From: Polytrichum commune
Taxonomy: Eukaryota > Streptophyta > Polytrichopsida > Polytrichales > Polytrichaceae
Assembly (NCBI GenBank): GCA_950295325.1
Contig: OX485803.1
Span: forward strand, 12,588,001 to 12,648,000
Reading direction: 5' to 3'
DNA length: 60,000 bases
Shown: one piece after another, positions 1 to 11,745 of the stretch
How the letters are laid out: each line of letters begins with the position of its first letter
How positions within the stretch are numbered: position 1 is the stretch's first letter
Translations under genes and position numbers: made by a program
The notes under the pieces: model-generated
The model's input: only the letters and a program-made list of their open reading frames with translations
What the model was told of the DNA's origin: nothing
Databases searched by the model: none

Positions 1-2408
1 TCAGCAGGGAGTGCAACCACCTGCGCTACTTGGCGTGAAGTTACCGATTAGGGCTCGCATGTTACCAATGTACATGACGAGCACTTGCATACCGAATGAA
101 TACCTACTGACTCCAAGTTAAAGTTTTCATCCAGTAAAAAGATTGGCAACCATCACAAGAAGCTATTTAACATGTGTTTTACATCAGAACTTGTCAATGT
201 GACTTTTCAAAGAGCTTCTCAATTAAGATAAAGAATTAAGCACAGACCTAATTAGGGATAGAGGGAGGTTTGCAGGTTGGCCGCCATCTTCTAAACACCT
301 TTGTGAATGCATAGAGGTGCCGGGCAGGGCAAGCTTTGATTGATAAAAATTGTGCGCAATTTTAGATTGAGAATTTGGAATTGTCGGTTTCCAACTTAGA
401 TATTTCGGAGTTTGACAGCTGGCAATTTTGGATTGCGGTTCCGCAAGGCTCTTCACGTTACAAGGGTCTGATATAATGTTTTAAGGATTATCAAGGAAAG
501 TTCACTCATGCTGTTTGTCTGTTTAGTTTGTGAGTAGGTTGTAGAAGCGCCTGCCACTATGAAGTCGTAAGAACGGGGAGGAGATTTTTATAGCCGAGAA
601 GGATAGAGCGGATCGAAGGTGAATGACTACTACCTCCTGAATTGAAGTGAGGATTCGAGCATGCAATTGAACATGGAGGGAAGTCGCCGCTAAGTACTCA
701 GGTGCTCTTTGGCTTACTTTGCAACTTGTTTGATAGCTTTGGCTGGGTTCTTTGGAGATGGCTCAGTTTGCGACTGATTTGTCCAGAATTTAGGGCGGAT
801 TAGAAAATCAGTCAAAGAGAATCATGTGTGAGTAACTTGTGTGACCAAGATTAACCTTAGGTTTTCCTGAATTCTCGTCTGCAGTTACTTGTATTCAACT
901 TGTGCGTTGCTAAAACACTCTGCTTTGAATCTGCTGAATTTATGCAAGTCCTTCCTGAGCCTTCTTTAAGCTTGAATTGTTTGGATCACTGGCTCCCTTT
1001 AGCATTTGGAAAGATGGAATCAAGCGTGGTTATAATCCAAGTTTTGGTACTGGTCAACCTAGAGTCAGCATAAAAACCATACTGGCATAGGCACCTTCGG
1101 CAAGGGCATGTATAAGGTAAAAATTCTTCCCGGAAATTGGTTCGAGTCACTATAGGAACTAAGCTCTCCAGTTTTGTTGCACCTATTTTAAGAAAGAGTT
1201 GATTGAGAGTGTTGCCATTGGAGTGTGCGCTGGTGTAGATTACATCGCCTTGAATTACTGTTTTCACCATTCGTGTCTGATACTGTCAAGCTTCACAGAA
1301 CTTGTTAAGGTAGAGTACTGCAATGTTCTTGCAGGATTATGCTCTTTGTGAATGGAGGAATGCAAGTGCGCGTACACTGATAATTAGTCGAATTACTGTG
1401 GGCTACTCTAATTTTCTAGAGCGCACGCTAATTATCATAGTGAGAATCGATGTGGGCCACATTGATTTTCAACCCACACTAAATTTTCAATAGAAATTTA
1501 TTGTGGGCCACAATGATTATTTTTCTAGAAAATTAATGCGGGTGATTATTTTCTTCTATGCTTTTTTAATATAGTCCTATAACTAATATTCAGTGTTGGT
1601 TGGATGTCATCATGAAGACTAAGGGAAGACCCCGGGTCTTGGACCCACATTATTTCTACTCTGATTACAAAGTTAGTGTGGCCTGAGCTCATTATTTTAA
1701 AGCTAAATTTTCATCCACACTAATAGGAATATTTAGTTAGTTTATAAAGTGAACAAATTGATTAACCTCTAGGATTTTTGGTAGATTATTAGAGTTATCC
1801 TTTAATTTAATGGGATTTTCAGTAGGGAGTTGGTTTTATTTTGTATACAACACCTTCCTTGTTTGGTAAGTTTTTGGTGCATGTTCGGAGGTAGTGTGGA
1901 GGTTTGAATGAAGAACATTCTCAATCGGTTCAATGAGGGTCAAACCCATTTTGGCATGTCAAGAGGTGCTAAAATGAGGTCGGCCCTCAATGAACCAAAT
2001 TTAATTCAGCTCTTCATTCAAATTCAAACACAATCGTTCAAATGCAAATCAATTCGTTCATAATCAAATACAATCGTTAACTTCCGGTGAGAGGTTGAAG
2101 TTCAACTTCAACAGGCTACTCTAATTATGTCATTTTTCTTCAACATGCTTCTTAGTTACAGTCTTGACGTTCTCATATGGCTGAATTGTTCTAAGGTGGA
2201 TGAGCGAAAGGATCCGCTGCAGCTGCTTCATCCCACCTCAACCTCTTCAAGGTCTTATCCGTCAGTATGATTGCACATGTTTTCCTGCAATTTGGATACT
2301 ACATTATTGTCAGTAAATTAGGCACACGTTTGAAGTTATTTCATTTCTTTAAGGATTATAACTTAGTTTGAGTTTAATGTTCAGGCGAAGCTGAGATTAT
2401 CCAGAAGC
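1..2408. other. 5' flank of HSPA12-like copy A; no gene seen
   Basis: This stretch is the counterpart of 22952-26016. Bases 1-107 match the upstream flank of the DUF641 gene, which suggests a second DUF641 copy just left of the window. Bases 1378-1437 hold an AT-rich fold-back (TGATAATTAG ... CTAATTATCA). Near 2250 a GTCAGT donor-like site and at 2384 a TTCAG acceptor-like site could bound a short 5'UTR intron just before the start codon of the next gene. The short open frames here have no recognisable homology. Confidence 0.5.
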
Positions 2409-4502
2409 ATGGAAGGTAGTTCTAGAGCATTTTCTGGTGGTCCAAGAGTGGCGGTGGGATTGGACTTTGGCACCACTTTTTCTGGATTTGCCTACGCCCA
2501 CATTTCAGAGCCTTCCAAAGTTTTCACATTCTACGAGTGGCCTGAGCAAGCGAGTGGTGGCGGACAACCTTATTGCAAGACACAAACATCTATCTACTAC
2601 TCCAAGGATGAAAACGATGTGCTTAAGCTCGAGAGTTGGGGCTGGCCTGCTTTGGTTGGATATAGGAAGGCACTCACGACCTTGAGATCGAAACATGTAA
2701 GAGCACCGCCTTTGAAAGTTGGGGAGTTTGTAACAAAATTTAAGCTTCAACTTGCAAGCTATGGCGATGGACTTTCAGCAGAAGCATTGCCGGAAGGGTT
2801 GACAGCAAGAACGATTATCCCTGATTATCTGCGAGAGATTTCCCAATTCATTATGAAGCATCTGAAGAATCGATTTGGAGAGCACTTTGACATGCATGAA
2901 GTGCAATGGTGCTTGACAGTGCCTGCGATATGGGATGACCATGCAAAGCAGTCGATGAAATCATATGCTGAGCAGGCAGGTTTGATACAAAGTGCAAATG
3001 CAAATACTGATAGCACTGCAAGCCCGCATCCCCTACTGATTGTGTTGGAGCCAGAGGCAGCAGCTGTATACTGTCTTCACAAGATGAAATCCCTATCTTT
3101 TGAGATCCATGACAAATTTCTGACTGCAGATATTGGTGGAGGCACGGTGGACATTGTCATTCACGAGAAGCTGGAAAGTGGCGAAGACGCGGATCTTCAG
3201 GTCAGTGTAAATGTCCCAAGTTATTGAAAGACTTTCTGAGTTTTTAGCATTTCGATTCATATAATCAAGAGCAATTGGCAAGTAGTGATAGCCTGTATTG
3301 TGGACGAGAATATACTAGTTCACATCGTACACAAACTTGGAAAATACAAGGAAAACATATCTTGTTGCATCCAAGAAAGTAACCTTCTTATGCCTTGTTG
3401 TCCAATTTAATTGGTATTGCAGTTGCAAGAGGTGGCATGCAGCACAGGAGATTTATGTGGGGGAACTTATGTTGACATGCACTTCATACATCATCTTTCT
3501 CAGCGCATTGGATGTTTGCACTCGTTTCTTGACGAAAATCCTTCGTCACTATTGTCAATTCTTAGATGGTGGGAAGGAGTGAAAAGCACATTCAATGGAA
3601 CGACTTCTGCAACTTTCGACATACCATCGAAGCTTGCTAGAGCATGGGAGGCCTACGAGAGCCAGCATAAATCTTTGCAAAAGTGTGATAGTGAACTTGC
3701 AGGTTGGGAGTTGTGTGAACGTGAACAACAATCAACAGAGATGTCAGATAGCGAAGTTGATGGTAATTTTGATGAGGTTGAGTTCACCGCACAGGATTTA
3801 ATGCGCATATTTGACAAAGTTGTTGACCAGATTATTGAGCTTATTGGAAAGGCGCTGCGTCCATTTTCGAAAGGGGAGGTGAAGGCAATGATGGCTGTTG
3901 GGGGTTTCTCCGGAAGTCCATACTTGATGAAAAGATTACGAGAAGAGTTTGCAGGCATTGTGGGGGAGATTGTGAGTCCCCCTGACCCAGGCAGCGCTGT
4001 TTGCCAAGGTGCAGCAATGTGGGGGATCGCCAAACGAGACGTCATAATTTCTCGAATCTGCAGGAAGACGTATGGCATTCGGTACAGCAGTGTTTTTGAG
4101 GTCGGAGATCCATTGCGCTACAAGTGGGTTGATGATGATGGTGAAGCAATGTGTCATCATAAGTTCGATGTATTTGTCCGAATTGGGCATGCCATACCTG
4201 TCAACCACACTGTAACTAAAGTATTTGTTCCGGTTAGTCATTTCCAGAGGGCCATGTCAATTGAGATTTTCAGCTCTACCAAGAGTGATCCGAAGTATAC
4301 AATGGAAGACGGAGCAGAGGAAGAAGGGTCTTTTGTGCTTGACACGTCCTCTGGGATGGAGTTAAACAAGGAGAGAGAAGTGGAGGTGACAATGTTTTTT
4401 GGTCGATCTAGTATTGAAGTTACAGCTAAAGGTAAGAACTTCTCTGCAAGTGGCAAAACGGAAAATATTATCCCAGTCACCTTCACACGAGATTCTGCAT
4501 AG
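2409..4502 (+). CDS. HSPA12-like Hsp70-family ATPase, copy A (2 exons)
   Basis: Two coding exons, 2409-3200 and 3423-4502, join in phase across a 222-bp intron (CAG^GTCAGT donor, TTGCAG acceptor) to give 623 residues, close to the roughly 670 usual for HSPA12 proteins. The Hsp70/actin-type nucleotide fold is visible: phosphate-1 loop GLDFGTTFSGFAYA at residues 17-30, phosphate-2 loop ADIGGGTVD near 240-248, and the adenosine-contact motif AVGGFSGSPYLMKRL near 421-435. No ER signal or organelle targeting signal is evident, so a cytosolic ATPase is inferred. HSPA12 members lack the classical Hsp70 peptide-binding domain, and the C-terminal 140 residues here look like a short beta-rich domain instead. 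Client and role are unknown. The reading frame is open throughout. ATG 2409 is chosen because it lies directly before the nucleotide-binding fold and is conserved in copy B; an additional upstream coding exon cannot be excluded. No J-protein or co-chaperone gene is adjacent. Confidence 0.88.
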
Positions 4503-6526
4503 TCCATGAACAGATGGCACCCATGACCAATGTCTTAGAATCATAGATCGCACTGAGCTTTTGTAGTTCATCATAGATGTATGTCATTCTGATGTAATAA
4601 TTTGAAAATGCGTCTTGACATTTTATGGAGGGTATTGGCTTCAAGAACTGTATAAAGCATTATCCTAGAAGTTTGCAATTGCGCAACGTGATTGCTATTG
4701 TTGGTTATTAAAGTATTACTCTCCCTAGAGGTAGTATTGTGCTTTACATTGGAATGCAGAATGCATCTTATTTTGGCAAGACTCTTCGTCTTTTGGAGTC
4801 TAAGTTTTGGAATATGCTCAAATGTACGTGTGGACTCTTATTATCCAGACATCTGCCATTCGTGCTTGTTGAATAGTACGTTTTAGGCACTCTTGTTTTC
4901 TTTTTCTGTTCAACATTGTTCTTGACAATATCTTGCACGTCAATATCAGCATGTGGTCATGTTTTGCCCTTGTTTCGAAGTATGGGCAAGACTAGCATCC
5001 ATCTTGTTGTATATATGCTTCTAGTTGAAAGAATTGATTTATATGGGCTTTTGAGCAAGAGGTTCTGGGGAGGTATTGACACTTTCAACGGTAACACACC
5101 ACTGGTGTGTGTGGGTCTCTCTCGTTCTGGTTTTTAAGATATTGAATAGGCTTCAAAGCTCAATCACGCTTTTTGGCATGCTTTTGGGAAATGTGGCCTG
5201 CTATGCCATGTGGAGGACAGGTGAATTTGGAGGCCCTTTGGAGCTGAATTCTGTGAAAACTCTGGGTGAAGAAATCGAGGCCTTTTGGGATCACTCCATA
5301 CTTGGAGCTCCTGTGTACTGCAGTTTATCTCCTTATAAGGAGATATAATTAGCATTATATGGGTGCTGTTGATCACATTAATGAGTTGTATTACACAACA
5401 CTCTCTTGGCAAATGCAGGCCAAAGAGAAATCAGCTTTGCCTGGTCAAGATTCTTATACTTCCCTAACGCATCAATCTCTGCTCTTGTAATTAAACTAGT
5501 TTGGGTCCAGGCCATCCTAGCATGTCTCAACCATGCATGTGGATTTATGTCCCAGGTTATTCCCGCACCGCCTGCTCTACGGTTAACTGTTTAGGAACTT
5601 TTCAATGGTGATCGCTTGACCACCCAATGCAATCATCGTTCACCCTAAGTTCCAAATTGTAGAATAAATATCCTTGATTTCATGACACCCACCCTTAGCA
5701 TAACATTTCACCCACCCACCCGATAAATTTACCAAATTCAATGCTAGCAAACTCCTTCCAAAATCCTTACAGACAACCCCATATTACATCCATCATACAT
5801 TTTAAATCTTGCATATAGAAGGAATATTTATCCCAACTCATGACCACTATACTCACTCAATATTTATACGTAACAAAATGGCTTAACAATCCACTAGTTC
5901 ACTCTCCCCTTTCCAACAAGAAAAACTTAAATACCAACCTTTGGTGGATGCAATCAAAGAGGCCAGATGATATGTAACATTCACTACCCTCACAACAAGC
6001 ATCCAAGGAGGCATACACACGAGGAATATCACCAATCTCTTTTAACAATGCTACATACCTTTAATCCCTATACATTCATGCATACAACAAATCCACGCAA
6101 TAGCTATCAAATACCTTACACTCCAGATGCTTAACAAACAAAATTAAAAAAACCATTAGCTGCTGGTGCGACCCTCCTAAACAAATACAAACCATGAAAT
6201 CCCAAGAATGAACTCTACAACATGTTGCTCAAACCCATTCAAATAGCTCAGATAAAGGGATAACCAAACCCCTAGGAGTCAACCCCAGAAACTTGAATTC
6301 AACATAGGTGCAATGAGCCAAGACTATATGCCGTCATGACACCCACCCTTAGCATACACAACATTGACAAACAAAGTTTATAACCCCCCCAATTGGGCCT
6401 ACAATGCCCCTTTCATTTGGCACTATAGGGATCTCCTCTGATGAAAGGTAGTTGCCCATATCCCATAGTTTTGATCAATGAACCTGCTCGGAGATCACAT
6501 ATAAGCTCAAGGCAATGAACAAGGCG

Positions 6527-6529
<3 letters not shown>
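4503..6529. other. 3' flank of HSPA12-like copy A with deletion scar
   Basis: Bases 4503-5680 are conserved with 28111-29287 and probably contain the 3'UTR; no further protein family is recognised. At 5680-5702 a 23-bp string is identical to 6334-6356 and sits exactly where copy A lacks the 2.78 kb present in copy B. Bases 5722-6529 correspond to 32067-32868. No gene is seen. Confidence 0.5.

Positions 6530-6573
<44 letters not shown>
6530..6573. repeat. (CT)n microsatellite, copy A
   Basis: A run of about 21 CT dinucleotides. The corresponding tract in copy B (32869-32943) is longer. The frame translating as an RE repeat on the - strand is a by-product of the microsatellite. Confidence 0.97.
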
Positions 6574-6575
<2 letters not shown>

Positions 6576-8815
6576 AAATCTGGTTCCAAATATACCCTTA
6601 CGGGCTGCCCGTGAACAAAAAAGAAAAAAACAGAATATAAAAAGATGACGAGAATGGGCAAGTCTGTGTGACCCCCTGCTTTCAATACTGTACTAGGATT
6701 CAGATACTTTCTGCCTGCAAGAGCTTCTGCTCAGAAGAAGTGTCTCTGAGATGAGACTCTGCAAAACAGGGTAGGAAGTAGAATCTGTGACGCTTACAAC
6801 CAGCATTAGACAGTAAGCACAGAGTGAATGGGAGGTGCTTAGAAGATATCCGTGAAACGAGTCTGGTTCTAACCAGAAGTAACACAGTCTGTGTTCGGAG
6901 AAATCACTGCAGCTTCAAGATGAGCAAGACTCACTCATCTGAGGTCGAGTATAAGGTGTTGATATATGACTACACAGACTATACTTTGATGGATAAATTG
7001 TACCTGATATCTTGCTATAATACTTTGGTCTACACAAATCTTGATAAAGCGCATGTATATATCAATCTTTTTTACAATATATGTAGACTATAATGAATAT
7101 TACCTATTTCTAAGGAAGTAGAATAGCCTTGTTGACATCGATAACAAGACAAGAGGTCCATTAACACCTGTTGTACGCTTTACTAACCTACTATATGTAT
7201 GTTTGGGGAGCATGGGCACAGGTGAGGACCTCTTCTACAAGCGCTATATGCTTTCCGAAGAATTGGCCAACTCATTGCAAAATTTCAAGATATTTCTCGT
7301 CGAAATACTGGAATATTGAGTATATATTTCATGACAAAAATATTCTAATATGTCTACAATCTGATTGATACCCGTACTAGAACTTCCAAAAATAATATAG
7401 TCGGGATATTAGTACATGCTTGTGTAAACAGTGACCAATAAATTGCAGGAATATCTTGAAATATTACCCTGCTTCTTTTCAGTAGCCAATAATATACAGT
7501 GTATAAAGAGACTACTGTAATATTGAATAATATCAGCAGTTACTCCATCTGTACTCTTAAAACGACTATATGAACGTTAAAGTGTACAATGCTTCTTCTA
7601 AGGAAAAAGGTGTTACTGATACCATATTCTGTAAATTAACCATGTAAACTGGTCGCTCAAGATTGAGAAAAATCGAAAACACTTATCTGTGCATTTTCGG
7701 TAACCATGTGAGAGGAAGTGATGAACTATTGGAAATAGTGATTCAGAAGAAATTCTTATCCTCTTCCTATCTGTCTGATAGCTAGATGAGAGCCAACTAC
7801 ACAAAACAGTTTTTCGAATCAAGTGATTTCGAAAATACTTACATCTCATGACAGGCGTAATGACCATTTGAGAAATTAGGTGAAGAACGGAACTCATGTA
7901 TACATCTCTTTCAAACATATGAAGAGATTTGTAATGCTCATATGGCTGGAGTTGTATATAATAAGAGATATGATTACAATAATAGCACAGGGATCCACTA
8001 TGATAATACTGGTCGCACAGATTTGCTAACGGTACAGAGGACACTTACACCCTAAGCCTTTTTCGGTGACCATCTGAGAAGTATAAATGTAAAGGAAAAA
8101 AGAGATTCAGAAGAAAACTCATTTCCTCTACTTATTTGTTTGTTGATCAGAGGAGATCTAACTATATAAAAGTATTTTCGAGTTTAAAGATTTCGAGAAT
8201 ACTAATACCGAATGATAAATTGAGGGGCTTTTGTTGAAGATCTGTTATAAAAGGAGGCTTACCCTCAGTATTGAAAATGTGCCACATTCTGCTCTATGCA
8301 TTTATAGCAGAAAAGATGGAATGCAGTCCAATCCAACAGTAAGTAGTCACTGCAGAATGTACAGTATACAGTAGTAAACTGAGATTATTATGTTTACAGC
8401 ACAAAGGAGTTTATACCCCTTCGTAGGGATACCATTGACCGGTTGAAAACCATGCATCTTGAAAGGCCTATATCACTTTATGTGAACTAACAGAAGTGAT
8501 TACATATCTCTGATGAAAGCAGAATAATATGTATATACAATACAGGAATAGATTGTTGAGAAAAATCCAGATGACTTGGAAGTATTGAACCATTCTTTAC
8601 AGTCAAACTTGAATAACTATAACAAGTACTGACAAAAAAGAAACTACACCAGTTTATATCCTATATACAGGGAAATATGTATGATATAGTACCACTTGAT
8701 TATCGAGACCCTGCTAACTGAAGGGATGTATGTTGTCATTAACTCTACATGACATAACTCTATGATAGTGATTATATATCCTATTTTAACAAGAGTTTGA
8801 TCAGGACAAGATTAG
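6574..8815. other. 2.24-kb segment present only in copy A
   Basis: In copy B the (CT)n tract joins directly to CATGATGGTAGTC; in copy A this segment lies between the CT tract and the same continuation, and itself ends in a short CTCTCT. It is AT-rich with degenerate direct repeats about 400 bp apart (compare about 7665-7860 with 8050-8210, sharing TTTCGGT and GATTTCGA-type strings). No protein family, clear terminal repeats or target-site duplication is recognised. It may be an insertion in A or a deletion in B. Confidence 0.6.
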
Positions 8816-9057
8816 TCAGCTCTCTCATGATGGTAGTCTAGATTCATTTGTTTTTGTTGTTTATTTTGCTTGTTGACTTAAATGTGAGTATTATTATTAT
8901 TAACCATTATTTTTATTATTTGGCTTAGGATGGGGCTAATGTACTAGTCATGACCTACCTACAAATAGTGGAATTAAGCAAATTGTTTTACTCCAAAAAC
9001 ACTCCAAAAGTAAATCCCCTTCAACATCCATCCACATTGTGCCTTTAGACCAATAAG

Positions 9058-9626
9058 AGGTTGTTTACACCATGGACCATGGAGTCGTACCAAGGCCCTG
9101 TAAAATATGTGAGTTGGCCGTTGAGCTCATCCCATGACCATTTCAGTTTACACCAATGAAAAAATGTCAGAGTGATCATGAAGTTCGAGGTCCCCAAAAG
9201 ACATGTTTTAAGGCCTACATTATCCACTAACATGATCCTACACGTTTGGGGTGGGAGAGGCAAAAGAGGTGTTCTGGTAGAATAACCAAGGGTCCATGGT
9301 AGAGAAAAGTTGTTATATTAAAATTTTAATGAATTTTTTTTCTGGGGGAAGAGAAGATGAAGACAAGAGAAGACCAAAAAATGATCAAATTTGAGTTTTT
9401 TCAAAATTGCCTTTTCCGGACATATATTAAAAAATCAACAGATTCATTGTTTGGTGCATGGTCATTTCTCTTGGTTCACATTCAGTTTACAACTAGTGAG
9501 GGGCCCACATGCTTTTTAAATTGATTTTTCAAGAAATCAGACCATGAGAGTTGAACCATCAAGCGGACCACGGAAAAGGCCATCTTCCATGGTCCGACGC
9601 CATGGTCCATAGTGTAAACCGACCCT
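9058..9626. mobile_element. MITE-like terminal-inverted-repeat element, copy A
   Basis: The left end (GTTTACACCATGGACCATGG) and the inverse of the right end (GTTTACACTATGGACCATGG) form an imperfect inverted repeat of about 40 bp around 570 bp of AT-rich non-coding sequence. A 3-bp AAG flanks both sides. The same element is in copy B at 33185-37584, so it predates the duplication, and there it has been split by the palindromic insertion. No coding capacity is seen. Confidence 0.7.
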
Positions 9627-10208
9627 AAGTCTCAACTAATTCTCCAATAAGTAGTATTGATGAGATTTTTTTGGTTATTTGCTTCTTTGTTATCCGTTAA
9701 CATATTGTAGTTATTTTAATTTCACTTTGAAATTAATTTTTACCAATATTTTTTTTGTGATTTTTTTAACATGTATAAAATGCTTTCAATTGTAGAGGAT
9801 GTCAACTCTCACTCTTCATGCTCACTCTCATTCTTACTAAGCTCTTCTAGCTTATTCAACTTTTCTAAGCTCATTTTACGTTGAAAATGCCCTATGCCAC
9901 ATGAACAAGTTTCTTGTTCATCACATTGAAAATGTGATCATTGCATTCATAGTACTAAGACAAATAATAGTATGCAAAGATTAGTGTGTTAACCTTCGCC
10001 AACTCTTGGAACACCTGCTTACAAATTGTATGGAATTCCTTGTTATGGAAATTGATCTTCTTCCACATCTCTTTGATATCTTGAACATTGTTAGCCTTCA
10101 AGTTTCGGATATTATTCATTGAGTTTGTAATCCTCTTGAACACTATCAAGCCTTCTACTCTAACACCCACAAACATTGCGCTTAAATAATTTAACAAGAG
10201 GCTGACAA

Positions 10209-10243
<35 letters not shown>

Positions 10244-10790
10244 TTTTTTCTACGGAATGCAATAATTCGGATTCATTTCTTGCGGTTGTAGTTTGATAAG
10301 GGTATTTGTTTTTGGAATTTTTTGCAACCTACTTTATTTTTGCTTGATTTGTCACTATCTGACTTAGTGCAATTTTTTCGCCTACTTTCTAGAAATATTA
10401 TTTATGCGATAGGTGAAACAATTCATGTATGGACCTATGATTTTTTTTGTTCTACCTCAACGTCATCAATCTCGTTATGTTAAATGAAATGAAGTTTGAT
10501 ATATTGTTTGAATGTATATTCCATCCTCACAAGGGGTCCATAATCAACTTTATCAACTTTTATTACCAATATTCGAGTTGATATCAGATTGGACATGTCA
10601 TTGTTAGAAAAAGAAGATAATATATTTTGCGTATGGTCTTTAGGGGGTTTCAAAATGGGTTGAAACTCATCCACTAGATCTATGGGGAAGAAATCACCGA
10701 CATTGTATTAATGGAACATGATATGAATGTATTACCAGGGATCATATTGACGTGCTTCCAACAATTTTGAATGATTCTAGTAGTGGCATT
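9627..10790. other. Duplicated non-coding region, copy A
   Basis: This is the counterpart of 37585-38697 plus 40985-41090. It includes a T-run at about 10211-10235. The - strand short frames at 9955-10197 and 10480-10674 are conserved in copy B only as decayed sequence, and I recognise no family. It may be the far 3' part of the adjacent transposase fossil. Confidence 0.35.
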
Positions 10791-11189
10791 GACACGTCAA
10801 ATTTTCTCTAGTATCTTCAGTGCTCGGTAGATGTCAATGCTTGAGTCAACTATTTCTACATACATCAAACAATTGATCTTATGTTGAATGCATGACTTAC
10901 GGTACAAGGCGTTAAAAAAATTATTCATACATGCATCCATTGGTTGGAAAATCGAAGCTATGTTGGAAGGCAATTGTGGCTCGCAGGGTGCAAGCACAAT
11001 CAGGTATATGAAAAAAATGCTCCAGTATACTAAAACCATAATTGTTTTTGGTCAAACGCCTAAAAGTAGTAGCAAAGTGTTGTTTAAATTGGACTTTTTA
11101 TGCAACCCTTTATTTTTGTGTTAGGTACTCAAATACAAAATATTTACATAAGATCTTCAAAATTTATCATTAAAAGTACTCCTCAAAAG

Positions 11190-11745
11190 CCCGGGTACGC
11201 AACTCCCATATTATACGCAGGGGGCATCGTATTAAAAACAGCTTAGAGGACGGCTTTTGTAAATATCATATCAAATTATATCAAATTAAAATGATCAAAA
11301 AGTTGGGTGAAGACCAAATTAAATAAAATGAGATGAAAAAAAAGTTGGGTAAAGACCAAATTAAATAAAATGAGATGAAAAAAAAGTTGGGTGAAGACCA
11401 AATTAAATAAATGAGATGAAAAAAAAGTTGGGATGCATATTTATTAAGCCTCCCATTAAAATTATAATTCATTCACAATGTTAAAATTTTATTAAAAAGT
11501 CCAAAAAGTTGGGTAGTTTGACCTATGGTACATGTATTAAAAAAATCATATGTTTAGGTTTTTAATGCAATTATAGGCTTCAAAATATATTCATTTCCTA
11601 TATATAATTACATTTTTGGATTCCTTGTTAGAAGAGCTACAAGGGTTTCCTACATTAAAACAAATTGTTTCACTCAATATTGGACTAAAATGCATTATAA
11701 GTGATTATAATCAGGACCATATAATACGGGAGTTGCGTATCCGGG
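11190..11745. mobile_element. hAT-like MITE (556 bp) with verified empty site
   Basis: The termini CCCGGGTACGCAACTCCC and, inverted, CCCGGATACGCAACTCCC form a terminal inverted repeat. The element is flanked by the perfect 8-bp duplication CTCAAAAG (11182-11189 and 11746-11753). Copy B near 41480 has a single CTCAAAAG with no element, which is the empty site. An 8-bp duplication is characteristic of hAT elements. It has no coding capacity and is therefore non-autonomous. Confidence 0.88.
11300..11432. repeat. 42-bp tandem repeat inside the 556-bp MITE
   Basis: About three copies of a 41-42-bp unit, each containing AGTTGGGTGAAGACCAAATT or a close variant, repeat with a regular period (AGTTGGG at about 11301, 11343, 11385 and 11426). 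The - strand frame with repeating FFFISFYLIWS is produced by this array and is not a gene. Confidence 0.9.

Noticed and set aside
1136-1150. GGTTCGAGTC, similar to a tRNA B box (also in copy B near 24754)
   Set aside because: No partner A box at the right spacing and no cloverleaf stems around it.
4916-5594. Short + strand frames conserved between copies (4916-5137, 5076-5348, 5406-5594)
   Set aside because: Conservation is that of the duplicated flank generally, with frame-neutral and frame-breaking changes alike, and no family is recognisable.
6413-6685. Open frame with an Arg-Glu repeat on the - strand
   Set aside because: It is produced by the (CT)n microsatellite at 6530-6573 and is not conserved in copy B as a frame.
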